Notes: generated by a model not told the origin, from the letters alone. 16,218 nt of DNA from Rhizorhabdus sp. (GCA_004297635.1 SCUQ01000459.1:1-16218), one strand, 5' to 3'; counted from the stretch's first letter, positions 1 through 7,116 are shown. Made by a program: numbers and translations.

Positions 1-13
1 GCTCTTCCGATCT
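1..13. other. Residual Illumina adapter sequence at contig end
   Basis: The first 13 bases read GCTCTTCCGATCT, the 13-nt 3' end shared by the two Illumina TruSeq adapters. A chance match of 13 bases exactly at base 1 is very unlikely. The genuine genomic sequence should therefore start at base 14, and the preceding codons must not be translated as part of the neighbouring gene. Confidence 0.92.
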
Positions 14-188
14 GGTCTATGTCCGCTGGGCGATGATGGTGATGGGGCAGTCAGCCGATTTCGAATGGCTTGGCGAACACCCCGCCGACTTCCTCGTCCG
101 CCCCGACGACTGGCCCGAAACCCGCTACGAGGCCAAGGCCCGCCAGAAGGGGCATGAGGTCTGGTATTTTCGGTACAGACGGCGGTAG
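14..188 (+). CDS. trmB: tRNA (guanine-N7-)-methyltransferase TrmB, C-terminal fragment
   Basis: This is the last 57 codons of a gene entering from the left edge, read in the frame that begins with codon 15-17 and ends at TAG 186-188. TrmB uses S-adenosylmethionine to form 7-methylguanosine at position 46 of tRNA. The fragment begins VYVRWA and ends with RPDDWPETRYEAKARQKG followed by an aromatic/arginine-rich tail. The T-x-Y-E-x-K...G pattern is the conserved C-terminal signature of TrmB (TEYEQKF...KG in Bacillus), and the RP-x-DWP-x-TRYEAKA form is typical of alphaproteobacteria. The catalytic N-terminal part is outside the window. It looks like a core housekeeping gene next to the accessory region and converges on the esterase remnant. 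Identification rests on remembered family motifs, not on a search. Confidence 0.75.
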
Positions 189-290
189 GCCGGTGCGCGC
201 GAGCGAAAAGCGCCGATTCTAGGCTTTAGGCGGATCGAGCTGACCGCCCAACCATGAGTATAGTCTGGCGCCGGGCGGCATTGGCCCCAT

Positions 291-1646
291 CTAGGGTGCG
301 GCGGCCTGTTCCAGGATGTCGAGACGGTCGCGACCAAAATCGGCGACGACTGCGGCGCCGGCATTGGAGAACTCCATCAGGCGGTCATGTCCGATCGAAA
401 CGCGCGGCCATTCCGGGGCGTCGGCCGTATTCGGATTGCCGCTGATCGCGAACGCCACCCAGTAATTGCTGACGAGGTCGGCCATTTTTTGGTCAGTCAC
501 GGTCCACTTGGCCCGCGAACGGGGCGATGGCGTGGCAAAGACCATTTCCAGTTCGGCATCATGGCCCGCGCCCGGTGTTGAATCGCGCAGCGCCTCGGGC
601 ACAAAGCCGTACCGGTACAGCCAGACCGGCGCCCCCCGCGACGCCTGCTCTCGAGCCCGGCGACGGGCGGGGAGCACCATTGCTTGCTCACCCCACATTT
701 GGCCAACTGACTGCTCGCGACTAACGCCGGATTGCTGGTATCGAGCCACGATGCCTTCTGCCTGCGGTCCGAGCCTAGCGAGCATCGCCTGAGCGGCCCC
801 CGGCAGCCAACGTATCAGGCTTTGTTCGTAATTATTGGCTCCCACCAAATAGGGCACCAATACTCCTTTGCCCAATCGGAACGCGTCCAGATTATCGTAC
901 TCGATCAGCTTGCCGTCTCGAATGGGGAAGGCAGGTGCGCGGACTGGAGCGTCCAATACCGTTTCAGCGGGCAAACCACGTAGCGCCTTCACGTCTCCAT
1001 CGGGAACGCCCTTGCTGCGTGCCCATTGAAGACCGGTATTCTCCGCGGAGTCCTGCGTACCGCGTAGCGGTTTGAGATGATCGCTATTGCCGCCGCTTTG
1101 CGCGATGGCCTTGCTGAAAAGTCCGCGAGCGAGCGGGGACACCATGAGAAAATTCACCGATGATGCGCCCGCCGATTGTCCGAAGATGGTCACGTTGTCG
1201 GGATCGCCGCCAAAAGCTCCGGCATTCGCCTTGACCCAACGCAGCGCAGCTATCTGGTCCATCATTCCATAATTGGCCAGCACACCGCCGCGCTGTTCGG
1301 CGCTCAGGCTCGGGTTGGCAAAGGTTCCAAATCGGCCGAGGCGATAATTGATCGTGACGAGCAAAATGCCCTTCCGGGCGAGTGCTCGTCCGTCGTAGGT
1401 CGGCAGCGATCCCGAACCCATGATGAACGCCCCCCCATGGATCCACAGCATGACCGGAAATCGGCCGACGCCCGGTCGATGAGGACGCCAGACGTTGAGA
1501 TAGAGACAGTCTTCGGACGCGGCATTGACGTAGCCCGCCGGCAGAGGATTGCTTTGGCTGTCTTGGAGGCAGTCGTTGCCAAGGGTTCGAGCAGATCGAA
1601 TGCCCTGCCATGCCGCAGGCGGTTGCGGAGCCCGCCAGCAGCCTGT
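291..1646 (-). pseudogene. Type-B carboxylesterase lacking its 5' end (probable pseudogene)
   Basis: The reading frame encodes a carboxylesterase type B (alpha/beta-hydrolase, para-nitrobenzyl esterase class). The frame is open from the stop codon at 291-293 up to an in-frame TAG at 1647-1649. Its far end translates as WRAPQPPAAWQGIRSA, then GNDCLQD, then SEDCLYLNVW, all standard family blocks. The usual N-terminus with the signal peptide and the GIPYA-PPVG-LRW block is missing. None of the first 65 codons is ATG, GTG or TTG. The first ATG is at 1451 and would start after the SEDCLYLNVW block, giving 386 residues instead of the usual 500 or more. Counting from that Met, the oxyanion HGG is at 5-7, the nucleophile Ser93 is in GQSAGA, the acid Glu209 is in GANNYE and His297 is in GAGHDAE. 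The catalytic triad is therefore intact, but the fold would lack its first strands. Codon use seems less G/C-biased than in the genes to the right. A short functional esterase is possible but less likely. Confidence 0.8.
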
Positions 1647-1673
1647 CTAGCAATATGCCCGCGACAAGTGTAT

Positions 1674-1685
1674 GCACACGTGTGC
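1674..1685. promoter_or_regulatory. Perfect 12-bp palindrome upstream of folB-like gene
   Basis: GCACACGTGTGC is its own reverse complement. It lies 34 bp before the preferred start codon of the folB-like gene and just outside the broken end of the esterase frame. It could be an operator for a dimeric regulator, perhaps a relic of control of the once complete divergent pair. Function is inferred from symmetry and place only. Confidence 0.35.
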
Positions 1686-1719
1686 TAGGCATGTATGTGT
1701 CGACGATCAGGTGCGATTT

Positions 1720-2163
1720 ATGGAAGCGTTCGCTTTGCCCATCGACGCTTATTCATGCGGCGTCCGCAATGACGCCACGCTGAATGTGATCGTGCGGGAT
1801 ATGACGGTCATGGCGGATATCGGAATATGTCCCGATGAAATCGGCCACCCGCAGATCGTGCGCCTGAATGTCTCCCTGCGGATCGTGCCCCCGATAGCCG
1901 ACAATATCGCTTCAACCATCGATTACCGCGAGATCGGGGAATATGCGGTGGCCCTGGGGCGGACGCGGATTGATTTGATAGAAACCTTTGCCCGTCGGCT
2001 CGCCGACGCCTGCCTCGCGCATCCTAGCGTCCTCGAAGCAGACGTCTCGATCGAAAAGCCCGGGGCGCTGCGCAACGGATTGGCGGCGGCCCGGATCGTC
2101 CTGCGATCTACGGCGCCCGTTCCCTCTTCCGGGCATCCCGCTTTGCCGGCACGAAGAGCCTAG
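1720..2163 (+). CDS. Dihydroneopterin aldolase family protein (FolB-like)
   Basis: This is a 147-residue protein of the tetrahydrobiopterin-fold family. FolB cleaves dihydroneopterin to hydroxymethyl-dihydropterin and glycolaldehyde in folate synthesis. Three residues expected for the active site are present: Glu40 in PDEIG, Tyr69 in TIDYREI and Lys113 in EKPGAL. The LIETFARRLA helix is also typical. I chose ATG 1720 because the family core begins only about 20 residues further on; the in-frame ATG at 1672 would overlap the palindrome and add 16 unconserved residues. No strong ribosome-binding site is visible. The C-terminal 17 residues (after VLRS) exceed the family's usual length of about 120. 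The neighbours are not folate genes, so it may be a paralogue with a different role. Its stop codon overlaps that of the converging P450. Confidence 0.82.
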   Translation: MEAFALPIDAYSCGVRNDATLNVIVRDMTVMADIGICPDEIGHPQIVRLNVSLRIVPPIADNIASTIDYREIGEYAVALGRTRIDLIETFARRLADACLAHPSVLEADVSIEKPGALRNGLAAARIVLRSTAPVPSSGHPALPARRA

Positions 2164-3332
2164 TGAACCTTCACCTCGAGCCGCCCAAACCCGCGGAGTA
2201 CGTTGTTCAGTCGCCTTTCGGCCCCGACGAGCTCGATCCTTTCGACGCGCTTGACCAGCGCTGACACGATCGCAGCGATTTCAAGTCGGGCCAGATTGGC
2301 GCCGAGGCAGGTATGGATTCCATGCCCGAAGCCCAGATGGTCGGTGGTGCGCCGATCGATGTCGAATATGTCAGGATCTGTCCATTTCCGTTCGTCCCGG
2401 TTGGCGCTCGCAAACATCAGGCTGAACCGGGACCCTTTCGGAATCGGATAATCCCCAATCCTGACGTCGCGGACCGTCATGCGGGAGAGCGACTGCGCGG
2501 GACTCTCCAGGCGGATTGACTCGTTGATCGCGTTGGGGATCTTCGCCGGATTGGAGCGCAGCCTGGCCCATTGTTCGGGATATTGGGCGAATAGGAAGAT
2601 GAGATTGCTGATCGCGAAGATCGTGGTGTCGAGGCTAGGGCCGACATAGTCGTTCATCAGCGCCGCCACTTGGTTGGATGCGATCTCGCCGCGGTCGGAT
2701 GCCTCGTAAAGCTCGGCAACCCAGCTGCCCGGCTTTATGCGGTCTCGCGTACAGCTATAGGCATAGTCGACCATCTCCCGAATGATCGGCAGCGCTTCCT
2801 CGGTAAGCGGCACGCCGCGCGGACCCAGGGAGTTGAAATTGGCTGCTGCCCAGACAAGCATACGGCTCCGGCCGTCTTCCGGCAGGCCAACCAGTTCCGA
2901 GACGACGGTGAGCGGAAGATGTTGGGCCAGCTCGGTCGCGGCATCGAAACGGCCTTGGACGACCAGATTTTCGACCAGGACTTCGGCCCGATCGAAAATC
3001 ACCTTGCGCAGCTGCGCGAGGCGCGCGGGTGATAGGGGGCGGCCGACGATGGCGCGCAGCGCGGCGTGATGCGGATCGTCACTGCCCAGCGTTCCGCCCG
3101 CGATCGCCGCATTCATGACGTCGTTCATGGCAACGCCCTGCGCAGAGGAGAAAGAGCGCCAGTTCGCCAGAGCGTCGCGCACCTCGTCGAATCTGCCGAG
3201 GGCATAGACGCCGTATTTGGGAAGATACACGACGGGGCCTGTGTCGCGCACGCGCCGGTAATTAGGATAGGGATCTGCCAGCGCTTCCAAGCTGTACGGA
3301 TCGATGTCGAGCTGCGGGACGCTGCGGACCAT
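2160..3332 (-). CDS. Cytochrome P450 monooxygenase
   Basis: This is a 390-residue soluble bacterial class I P450, expected to need a ferredoxin and a ferredoxin reductase; neither is encoded in the window. The heme-binding loop is FGHGIHTCLG (335-344) with the thiolate ligand Cys342. The K-helix ExxR is ESIR (271-274). The I-helix reads GPSLDTT (231-237). The usual AGxDTT is changed to PSLDTT, but the acid/alcohol pair Asp235-Thr236 is kept. The length is complete for the family. The start ATG at 3330-3332 is preceded by GGAGAG with good spacing. The protein probably hydroxylates or epoxidises a hydrophobic substrate. It faces away from the TonB receptor and may be divergently controlled with it from the 546-bp intergenic region. 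The family name (CYP number) and substrate cannot be assigned by reading. Confidence 0.95.
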   Translation of the reverse strand: MVRSVPQLDIDPYSLEALADPYPNYRRVRDTGPVVYLPKYGVYALGRFDEVRDALANWRSFSSAQGVAMNDVMNAAIAGGTLGSDDPHHAALRAIVGRPLSPARLAQLRKVIFDRAEVLVENLVVQGRFDAATELAQHLPLTVVSELVGLPEDGRSRMLVWAAANFNSLGPRGVPLTEEALPIIREMVDYAYSCTRDRIKPGSWVAELYEASDRGEIASNQVAALMNDYVGPSLDTTIFAISNLIFLFAQYPEQWARLRSNPAKIPNAINESIRLESPAQSLSRMTVRDVRIGDYPIPKGSRFSLMFASANRDERKWTDPDIFDIDRRTTDHLGFGHGIHTCLGANLARLEIAAIVSALVKRVERIELVGAERRLNNVLRGFGRLEVKVH

Positions 3333-3359
3333 ATCACTCTCCGATCAAAAGGACGGCCA

Positions 3360-3378
3360 GCGGCCTTTCGAAAGCCGC
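3360..3378 (-). promoter_or_regulatory. Stem-loop in the P450 5' leader
   Basis: The segment GCGGCCTTTCGAAAGCCGC forms a near-perfect inverted repeat around TTTCGAAA with one bulged base. It lies about 30-45 nt upstream of the P450 start codon. It could be an operator half-site pair or a leader hairpin affecting translation. Confidence 0.35.
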
Positions 3379-3385
3379 ATACTTA

Positions 3386-3403
3386 ATTGACTAATAGTCT
3401 AAT
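3386..3403. promoter_or_regulatory. AT-rich palindrome in P450 promoter region
   Basis: The segment ATTGACTAATAGTCTAAT contains the perfect inverted repeat GACTA-A-TAGTC (3389-3399) with near-symmetric ATT/AAT flanks. It sits about 55 bp upstream of the P450 start, in an AT-rich patch within GC-rich DNA. Its size and symmetry suit a TetR- or MarR-type operator. A candidate -35 (TTGATT on the minus strand, about 3408-3413) lies just upstream, but no convincing -10 can be paired with it. Confidence 0.45.
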
Positions 3404-3777
3404 AATAAATCAAGATGACTCAAGGGTGCAGAATGGCCAGCGCCAAAAGCCGCTTTCCGTCATCTTTCGCCGGCAACGCCCGTTCTTCGGTAACGCCAAT
3501 CCGAAATCCGGGATCGCAAGCGATGAATGCTGGGAGAAACCGGTCTTCTCGCGGCCAGGAACGACGCGGGCTCCCGGAAGGATCTGGCCTTGTAAGCAAG
3601 CGAATGGTTTCGTTGTATAGCGCCGCAACAGCCCGAGCCTTTTTGCAAAAAGCTGCCCCGGAAAGCTCTCCGGCCTGGAAATTAATTATTCAAAATCAGT
3701 ATATTATACCGATGCACGCTGTCGGTGGCAGTGGACGCGCCGGGCCAGGCGCAACCGCCGTCGCTTCCCGAACCGGG
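3404..3777. other. Gene-free intergenic region between P450 and TonB receptor
   Basis: Short open frames here (for example 3415-3852 on + and 3410-3628 on -) show no recognisable motif, signal peptide or ribosome-binding site, and I regard them as chance. The stretch holds a 14-bp perfect palindrome CTTTTTGCAAAAAG (3639-3652), a small CCGGA/TCCGG stem (3658-3673), a GGCCAG/CTGGCC inverted pair near 3555-3590, and an AT-rich island at about 3677-3709 containing TATTAT. It most likely serves as a regulatory region for the divergent P450 and receptor genes. Confidence 0.5.
3639..3652. promoter_or_regulatory. Perfect 14-bp palindrome CTTTTTGCAAAAAG
   Basis: This run is fully self-complementary. 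If one C is allowed to bulge, the symmetry extends to AGC...GCT on both sides. It lies about 230 bp upstream of the TonB-receptor start. It may be a binding site for a dimeric regulator or a bent-DNA element; no known motif is assigned. Confidence 0.4.
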
Positions 3778-3805
3778 TTGCCCTACTGGCCCATGAGTCT
3801 AAAAT
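3778..3805 (+). promoter_or_regulatory. Candidate sigma70-type promoter of TonB receptor
   Basis: TTGCCC (3778-3783) and TAAAAT (3800-3805) are separated by 16 bp and match the TTGACA/TATAAT consensus at 4/6 and 5/6 positions. Transcription would start near 3812, leaving a leader of about 67 nt. That leader contains a short inverted repeat, CAACC-AAC-GGTTG (3825-3837), and the strong ribosome-binding site AGGGAGGAG (3864-3872), 6 nt before the ATG. Confidence 0.45.
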
Positions 3806-3878
3806 CTTCATATATCCGTGATCGCAACCAACGGTTGTGGGGCGCCAGGTAGAACGATAATCAAGGGAGGAGACCGAC

Positions 3879-6059
3879 ATGAAATTGAGCACCTATCTGC
3901 TCGGCGTATCCATCGCCGCGTTGTTGGCGCCGATGGCGCATGCGCAGGAACAGACCGATCCGGGCTTGGTCGAGGATATCGTCGTCACCGCGCAGAAGCG
4001 ATCCGAGCGCCTGCAGGACGTGCCGATCGCGGTCAGCGCTGCAAGCGCGGCCCAGCTCGAAAATTCGGGCATCAAGGATCTGCAGCAGCTCACCGCGATC
4101 GTCCCGGGATTGAATGTCACCGCCGCGCTTGGCTCCTTCCAGCCGTCGATCCGCGGCATCGCGACGTCGAGCAATGTCGTCGAGAATCCGGTCGCGCTCT
4201 ATATCGACGGCGTCTATCTGCCGCAGCAGCAGGAGGGCCTGCGCGATCTGGCCGATGCCGAGCAGATCACGGTACTGAAGGGGCCACAGGGCACGCTATT
4301 CGGCCGCAATGCTACCGCCGGCGTTATCCAGATCGCGACCAGATCGCCCGAATTTCAGCCGTCGGCCCAGTTCAATCTGAGCTATGGCAGCTATCAAACG
4401 ATCCGCACCAATGCTTTCGTCACGACCGGGCTCACCGATACTGTCGCCGCGAGCCTGTCTGGCGCCTATCAATCCCAGGGCAAGGGCTGGGGCGAGAGCC
4501 TCACGACGGGACGCGAAGAAAACAAGCTCTATCATAGTTATTCACTACGCGGGAAGCTGCTCGCCAATCTGGGTGACGCGACCACCGTGACGCTGGCCGG
4601 GGACTATCTGAACCGGCGCGATAGTGGCGTGGTGTATCAGCCCTATCCGGGCACCAGCCTCGTCTATGCGGGCTTTGGGCCGGTAACGAACCGCTACGAC
4701 AGCTATAACGGCACCGGCGGCTACACCTATTTCCGCGGCGGCGGCGTGGCGATGACGATCGACAGCGAGTTCAGCTTCGCCAAACTGGTCTCGATCAGCT
4801 CCTATCGCGAGGGCGATTTCGGCTTCAAGTTCGACTTGACCAACGTCGCCGCGCCGATTCTCATTTCCACCGCGGTCGGAAAGAGCCGTACGATCTCGCA
4901 GGAAATCCAGCTGATATCGACCGCGTCCGGGCCGATCAAATGGGTCACCGGCGCCTATTATTTCAACTATCGTCAGGGTTACGACTTCTTCAACCGCGAC
5001 TTCGGCACCGGGGTGAACGCGACCACCGGTTTGCCCTATCGCTTCTCGCCGCTCCAGCGCAGCGCCAATTCAGGCTATGAGAAGAGCGAGTCGATCGCCC
5101 CGTTCGCGCAGGCGGACTGGGAATTCCTGCCCGACACGACCTTCACCGGCGGTCTGCGCTACACCTATGAGAAGCGCAGCCTCAACGACGGCCGGACCCA
5201 GCTCACCAACCCGGCCGGCGTCGTCCTGCCGCAGACGATCGTGCCGCCGAAGTCGCTGACCTTCAAGGAGTTCACCTATCGCGCCGCGTTGAACCACAAG
5301 TTCAACGACGATGTGATGGTGTTCGCCTCGTACAATCACGGCTTCAAGAGCGGCGGCTTCAATATCGCCACCCCGGCGGCGGCGGGCTATCTGCCTGAGA
5401 AGCTGGACGACTGGGAAATCGGCCTGAAGAGCCAGTTCCTCGACCGGCGCCTCACTTTCAACGTCAACGGCTTCTACTACAAATATAAGAATATTCAGGT
5501 TACCCAGTTCATCGGTAATCCTCCGACCCAGATCGTGTCGAATGGCGCACGCGCCGAGCTTTACGGCGTCGACATCGATCTGATCGCAAAGGTTGCGCCA
5601 GGCTTCACGCTGAGCGGCGGTATCGAACTCATCCACCCGGAATTCACCTCATATCCCGGCGCGCCCTTCGGCACCAACCTGCCGACCGGCGGCGTGGCCA
5701 CCGCGCCGGGCAATGCCAAGGGCCAGCGGGTGCCCTTTGCGCGGAAGTTCGTCGGCACGATCGCGGCGGATTACATCACCCCGTTCATGGGCGGCAATCT
5801 GGCGCTTAACCTGACCGCGACCCGCAGCGGCGACTATTATTTCGAGGTCGACAATTTCGTTCGCCAGCCGGCCTATACGATGCTGAACGCCGCGGTGAAG
5901 CTGAGCGATGCCGAGGACAAGTTCAGCCTGCACTTCGGCGTCACCAACGCCTTGAACAAGAGCATTTTCATCCGCAACGCCACGCTCGCTTTCGGCCGCC
6001 TCGTCGCCTACGGCTCGCCGCCCCGCGAATATACACTCTCGCTGGGCGCGAAATTCTGA
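3879..6059 (+). CDS. TonB-dependent outer-membrane receptor
   Basis: This is a 726-residue outer-membrane beta-barrel that imports a ligand using energy from TonB-ExbBD. A signal peptide spans residues 1-22, with predicted cleavage after MAHA and before QEQ. The TonB box is near EDIVVTAQKR (32-41). The plug domain follows to about residue 155, with IRGIAT, the VALYIDGVYL segment and LKGPQGTLFGRNATAG, all hallmark plug blocks. The rest is barrel with alternating aromatic strands, ending in LSLGAKF with the C-terminal Phe used for barrel assembly. The start is fixed by a strong ribosome-binding site. This class is greatly expanded in sphingomonads and often linked to catabolic operons for sugars, aromatics or terpenoids rather than iron. 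The linked enzymes suggest import of their substrate. A hairpin follows the stop codon, so part of the transcription may end here. Confidence 0.95.
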   Translation: MKLSTYLLGVSIAALLAPMAHAQEQTDPGLVEDIVVTAQKRSERLQDVPIAVSAASAAQLENSGIKDLQQLTAIVPGLNVTAALGSFQPSIRGIATSSNVVENPVALYIDGVYLPQQQEGLRDLADAEQITVLKGPQGTLFGRNATAGVIQIATRSPEFQPSAQFNLSYGSYQTIRTNAFVTTGLTDTVAASLSGAYQSQGKGWGESLTTGREENKLYHSYSLRGKLLANLGDATTVTLAGDYLNRRDSGVVYQPYPGTSLVYAGFGPVTNRYDSYNGTGGYTYFRGGGVAMTIDSEFSFAKLVSISSYREGDFGFKFDLTNVAAPILISTAVGKSRTISQEIQLISTASGPIKWVTGAYYFNYRQGYDFFNRDFGTGVNATTGLPYRFSPLQRSANSGYEKSESIAPFAQADWEFLPDTTFTGGLRYTYEKRSLNDGRTQLTNPAGVVLPQTIVPPKSLTFKEFTYRAALNHKFNDDVMVFASYNHGFKSGGFNIATPAAAGYLPEKLDDWEIGLKSQFLDRRLTFNVNGFYYKYKNIQVTQFIGNPPTQIVSNGARAELYGVDIDLIAKVAPGFTLSGGIELIHPEFTSYPGAPFGTNLPTGGVATAPGNAKGQRVPFARKFVGTIAADYITPFMGGNLALNLTATRSGDYYFEVDNFVRQPAYTMLNAAVKLSDAEDKFSLHFGVTNALNKSIFIRNATLAFGRLVAYGSPPREYTLSLGAKF

Positions 6060-6066
6060 TGACTCC

Positions 6067-6094
6067 GGCCCGCTGGCCGCCGTGCCAGCGGGCC
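6067..6094 (+). terminator. GC-rich hairpin after TonB receptor (attenuator or processing site)
   Basis: GGCCCGCTGGC (6067-6077) pairs perfectly with GCCAGCGGGCC (6084-6094) around a 6-nt loop, starting 8 nt after the receptor stop codon. No T-run follows, so it is not a full intrinsic terminator. It may stabilise the receptor transcript and lower expression of the downstream hydrolase, or act as a Rho-related end. Confidence 0.6.
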
Positions 6095-6142
6095 TGCTGA
6101 TCTCTCTGCGCTGCCGCCTGTCTCGCGGCCACGGAGCTTCCC

Positions 6143-7003
6143 ATGCCGTTTCCATCTGACATTCCCGGCCTCGACCTCCAGAAGGTCGAGGCGAATGGGG
6201 TGACGCTGAATGTGGCAATGGCCGGCAACGGCCCCGCGCTGCTGCTGCTCCATGGCTGGCCGCATAGCTGGTATCTGTGGCGGCCGCTGATCCCCCGCCT
6301 CGCTGGCCGATTCCGGGTGATCGCCCCCGATCTACGCGGCATCGGCGGCTCGTCCAAGGCTGCGACCGGTTACGACCTGCACAGCCTGTCCGACGACATG
6401 GCCGCGCTCCTCGATACGCTAGGCATCGAGGCGCTGGCGGCATCGATCGGCATCGATGCGGGCATGCCGGTCGCCTGGATGCTCGGCATGCGCCATCCGG
6501 AGCGCGTCCGCAGGATGATCCTGATGGAAGGACTGCTCGGCATGCTGCCGGGCGCCGAAGCCTTCCTCAGCCAGGGCGCGCCCTGGTGGTTCGGCTTCCA
6601 TTCGATTCCCGGTTTCGCGGAAAATCTGCTGGCCGGACGCGAGGCGGACTATCTCGATTTCTTCTACCGCAACGGCACCGCCGGCGGGAAAGGCATATTG
6701 CCCGACGCGCACGACGCGTTCGTCGCCGCCTATGCCCAGCCCGATGCGATGCGATGCGGCTTCGAATATTATCGCGCCATGCCCGAAAACGGCCGGCAGA
6801 TCGCCGCGATGGTGGCCGGGCGCTCCGTGACCCAGCCGACCCTGGCGATCGGCGGCGGCGTGATCGGCGCGGCGCTGCATGGCCAGCTCGCCCCGATCTG
6901 CGACGATCTGCGCGGCGAGATCATCGCCGACTGCGGGCACATCATCCCGCAGGAACAGCCCGACGCGCTCGCCGCACTGATCGAGGATTTCGCGGCCCGA
7001 TGA
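6143..7003 (+). CDS. Alpha/beta-hydrolase, Cif-like epoxide hydrolase type
   Basis: This 286-residue protein has the oxyanion motif HGWP (37-40), a nucleophile elbow GIDAG with Asp105, an acid after strand 6 (Glu129 in LMEGLL) and His266 in CGHIIPQEQPD. The Asp105-Glu129 spacing of 24 equals Asp129-Glu153 in the Pseudomonas epoxide hydrolase Cif and Asp108-Glu132 in the dehalogenase LinB. His153 in GFHSIPGF lies 48 residues after the nucleophile, as does the ring-opening His177 of Cif. Tyr209/Tyr210 in EYYRAMP is the likely partner. The halide-binding Asn and Trp of LinB are replaced (Trp39, Ala106), so dehalogenase activity is unlikely. The usual HDW-type elbow is altered to IDA. The expected reaction is hydrolysis of an epoxide to a vicinal diol in the cytoplasm. 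GGAG precedes ATG 6143. An ester hydrolase role is less likely with an Asp nucleophile. Confidence 0.85.
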   Translation: MPFPSDIPGLDLQKVEANGVTLNVAMAGNGPALLLLHGWPHSWYLWRPLIPRLAGRFRVIAPDLRGIGGSSKAATGYDLHSLSDDMAALLDTLGIEALAASIGIDAGMPVAWMLGMRHPERVRRMILMEGLLGMLPGAEAFLSQGAPWWFGFHSIPGFAENLLAGREADYLDFFYRNGTAGGKGILPDAHDAFVAAYAQPDAMRCGFEYYRAMPENGRQIAAMVAGRSVTQPTLAIGGGVIGAALHGQLAPICDDLRGEIIADCGHIIPQEQPDALAALIEDFAAR

Positions 7004-7033
7004 CCGCCCCGACCGCGCAATACTGCGGATTGG

Positions 7034-7047
7034 TGCAGTTATCTGCA
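7034..7047. promoter_or_regulatory. Inverted repeat upstream of the E1 operon
   Basis: TGCAG-TTAT-CTGCA has perfect 5-bp arms and lies in the 125-bp gap between the hydrolase stop codon and the E1 alpha start. That gap is the only sizeable break before the tightly packed E1 genes, so a separate promoter with an operator here is plausible. TTGGTG (7031-7036) overlaps it and could serve as a -35 element, but no clear -10 is seen. Confidence 0.35.
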
Positions 7048-7116
7048 ACGCCGCCGGAGGCGATGTCCCGGTAGATGGGCGGTGAACCGAACCGCGATTC
7101 CGGTTCAACACGATGT

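Noticed and set aside
1084..1692. A 202-codon - strand frame overlapping the esterase
   Set aside because: The neighbouring frame carries the esterase motifs (SEDCLYLNVW, HGGAF, GQSAGA); this one shows none, so it is not evidence for a frameshifted N-terminus.
3415..3852. A 145-codon open frame in the P450-TonB intergenic region
   Set aside because: It has no ribosome-binding site, no recognisable motif and poor codon bias, and it covers the likely promoter; treated as chance.
6143..7003. Haloalkane dehalogenase (LinB-type) assignment for the alpha/beta-hydrolase
   Set aside because: The Asp-Glu-His triad spacing fits, but the halide-stabilising Asn and Trp are replaced by Trp39 and Ala106, while the Cif-type His153 is present.
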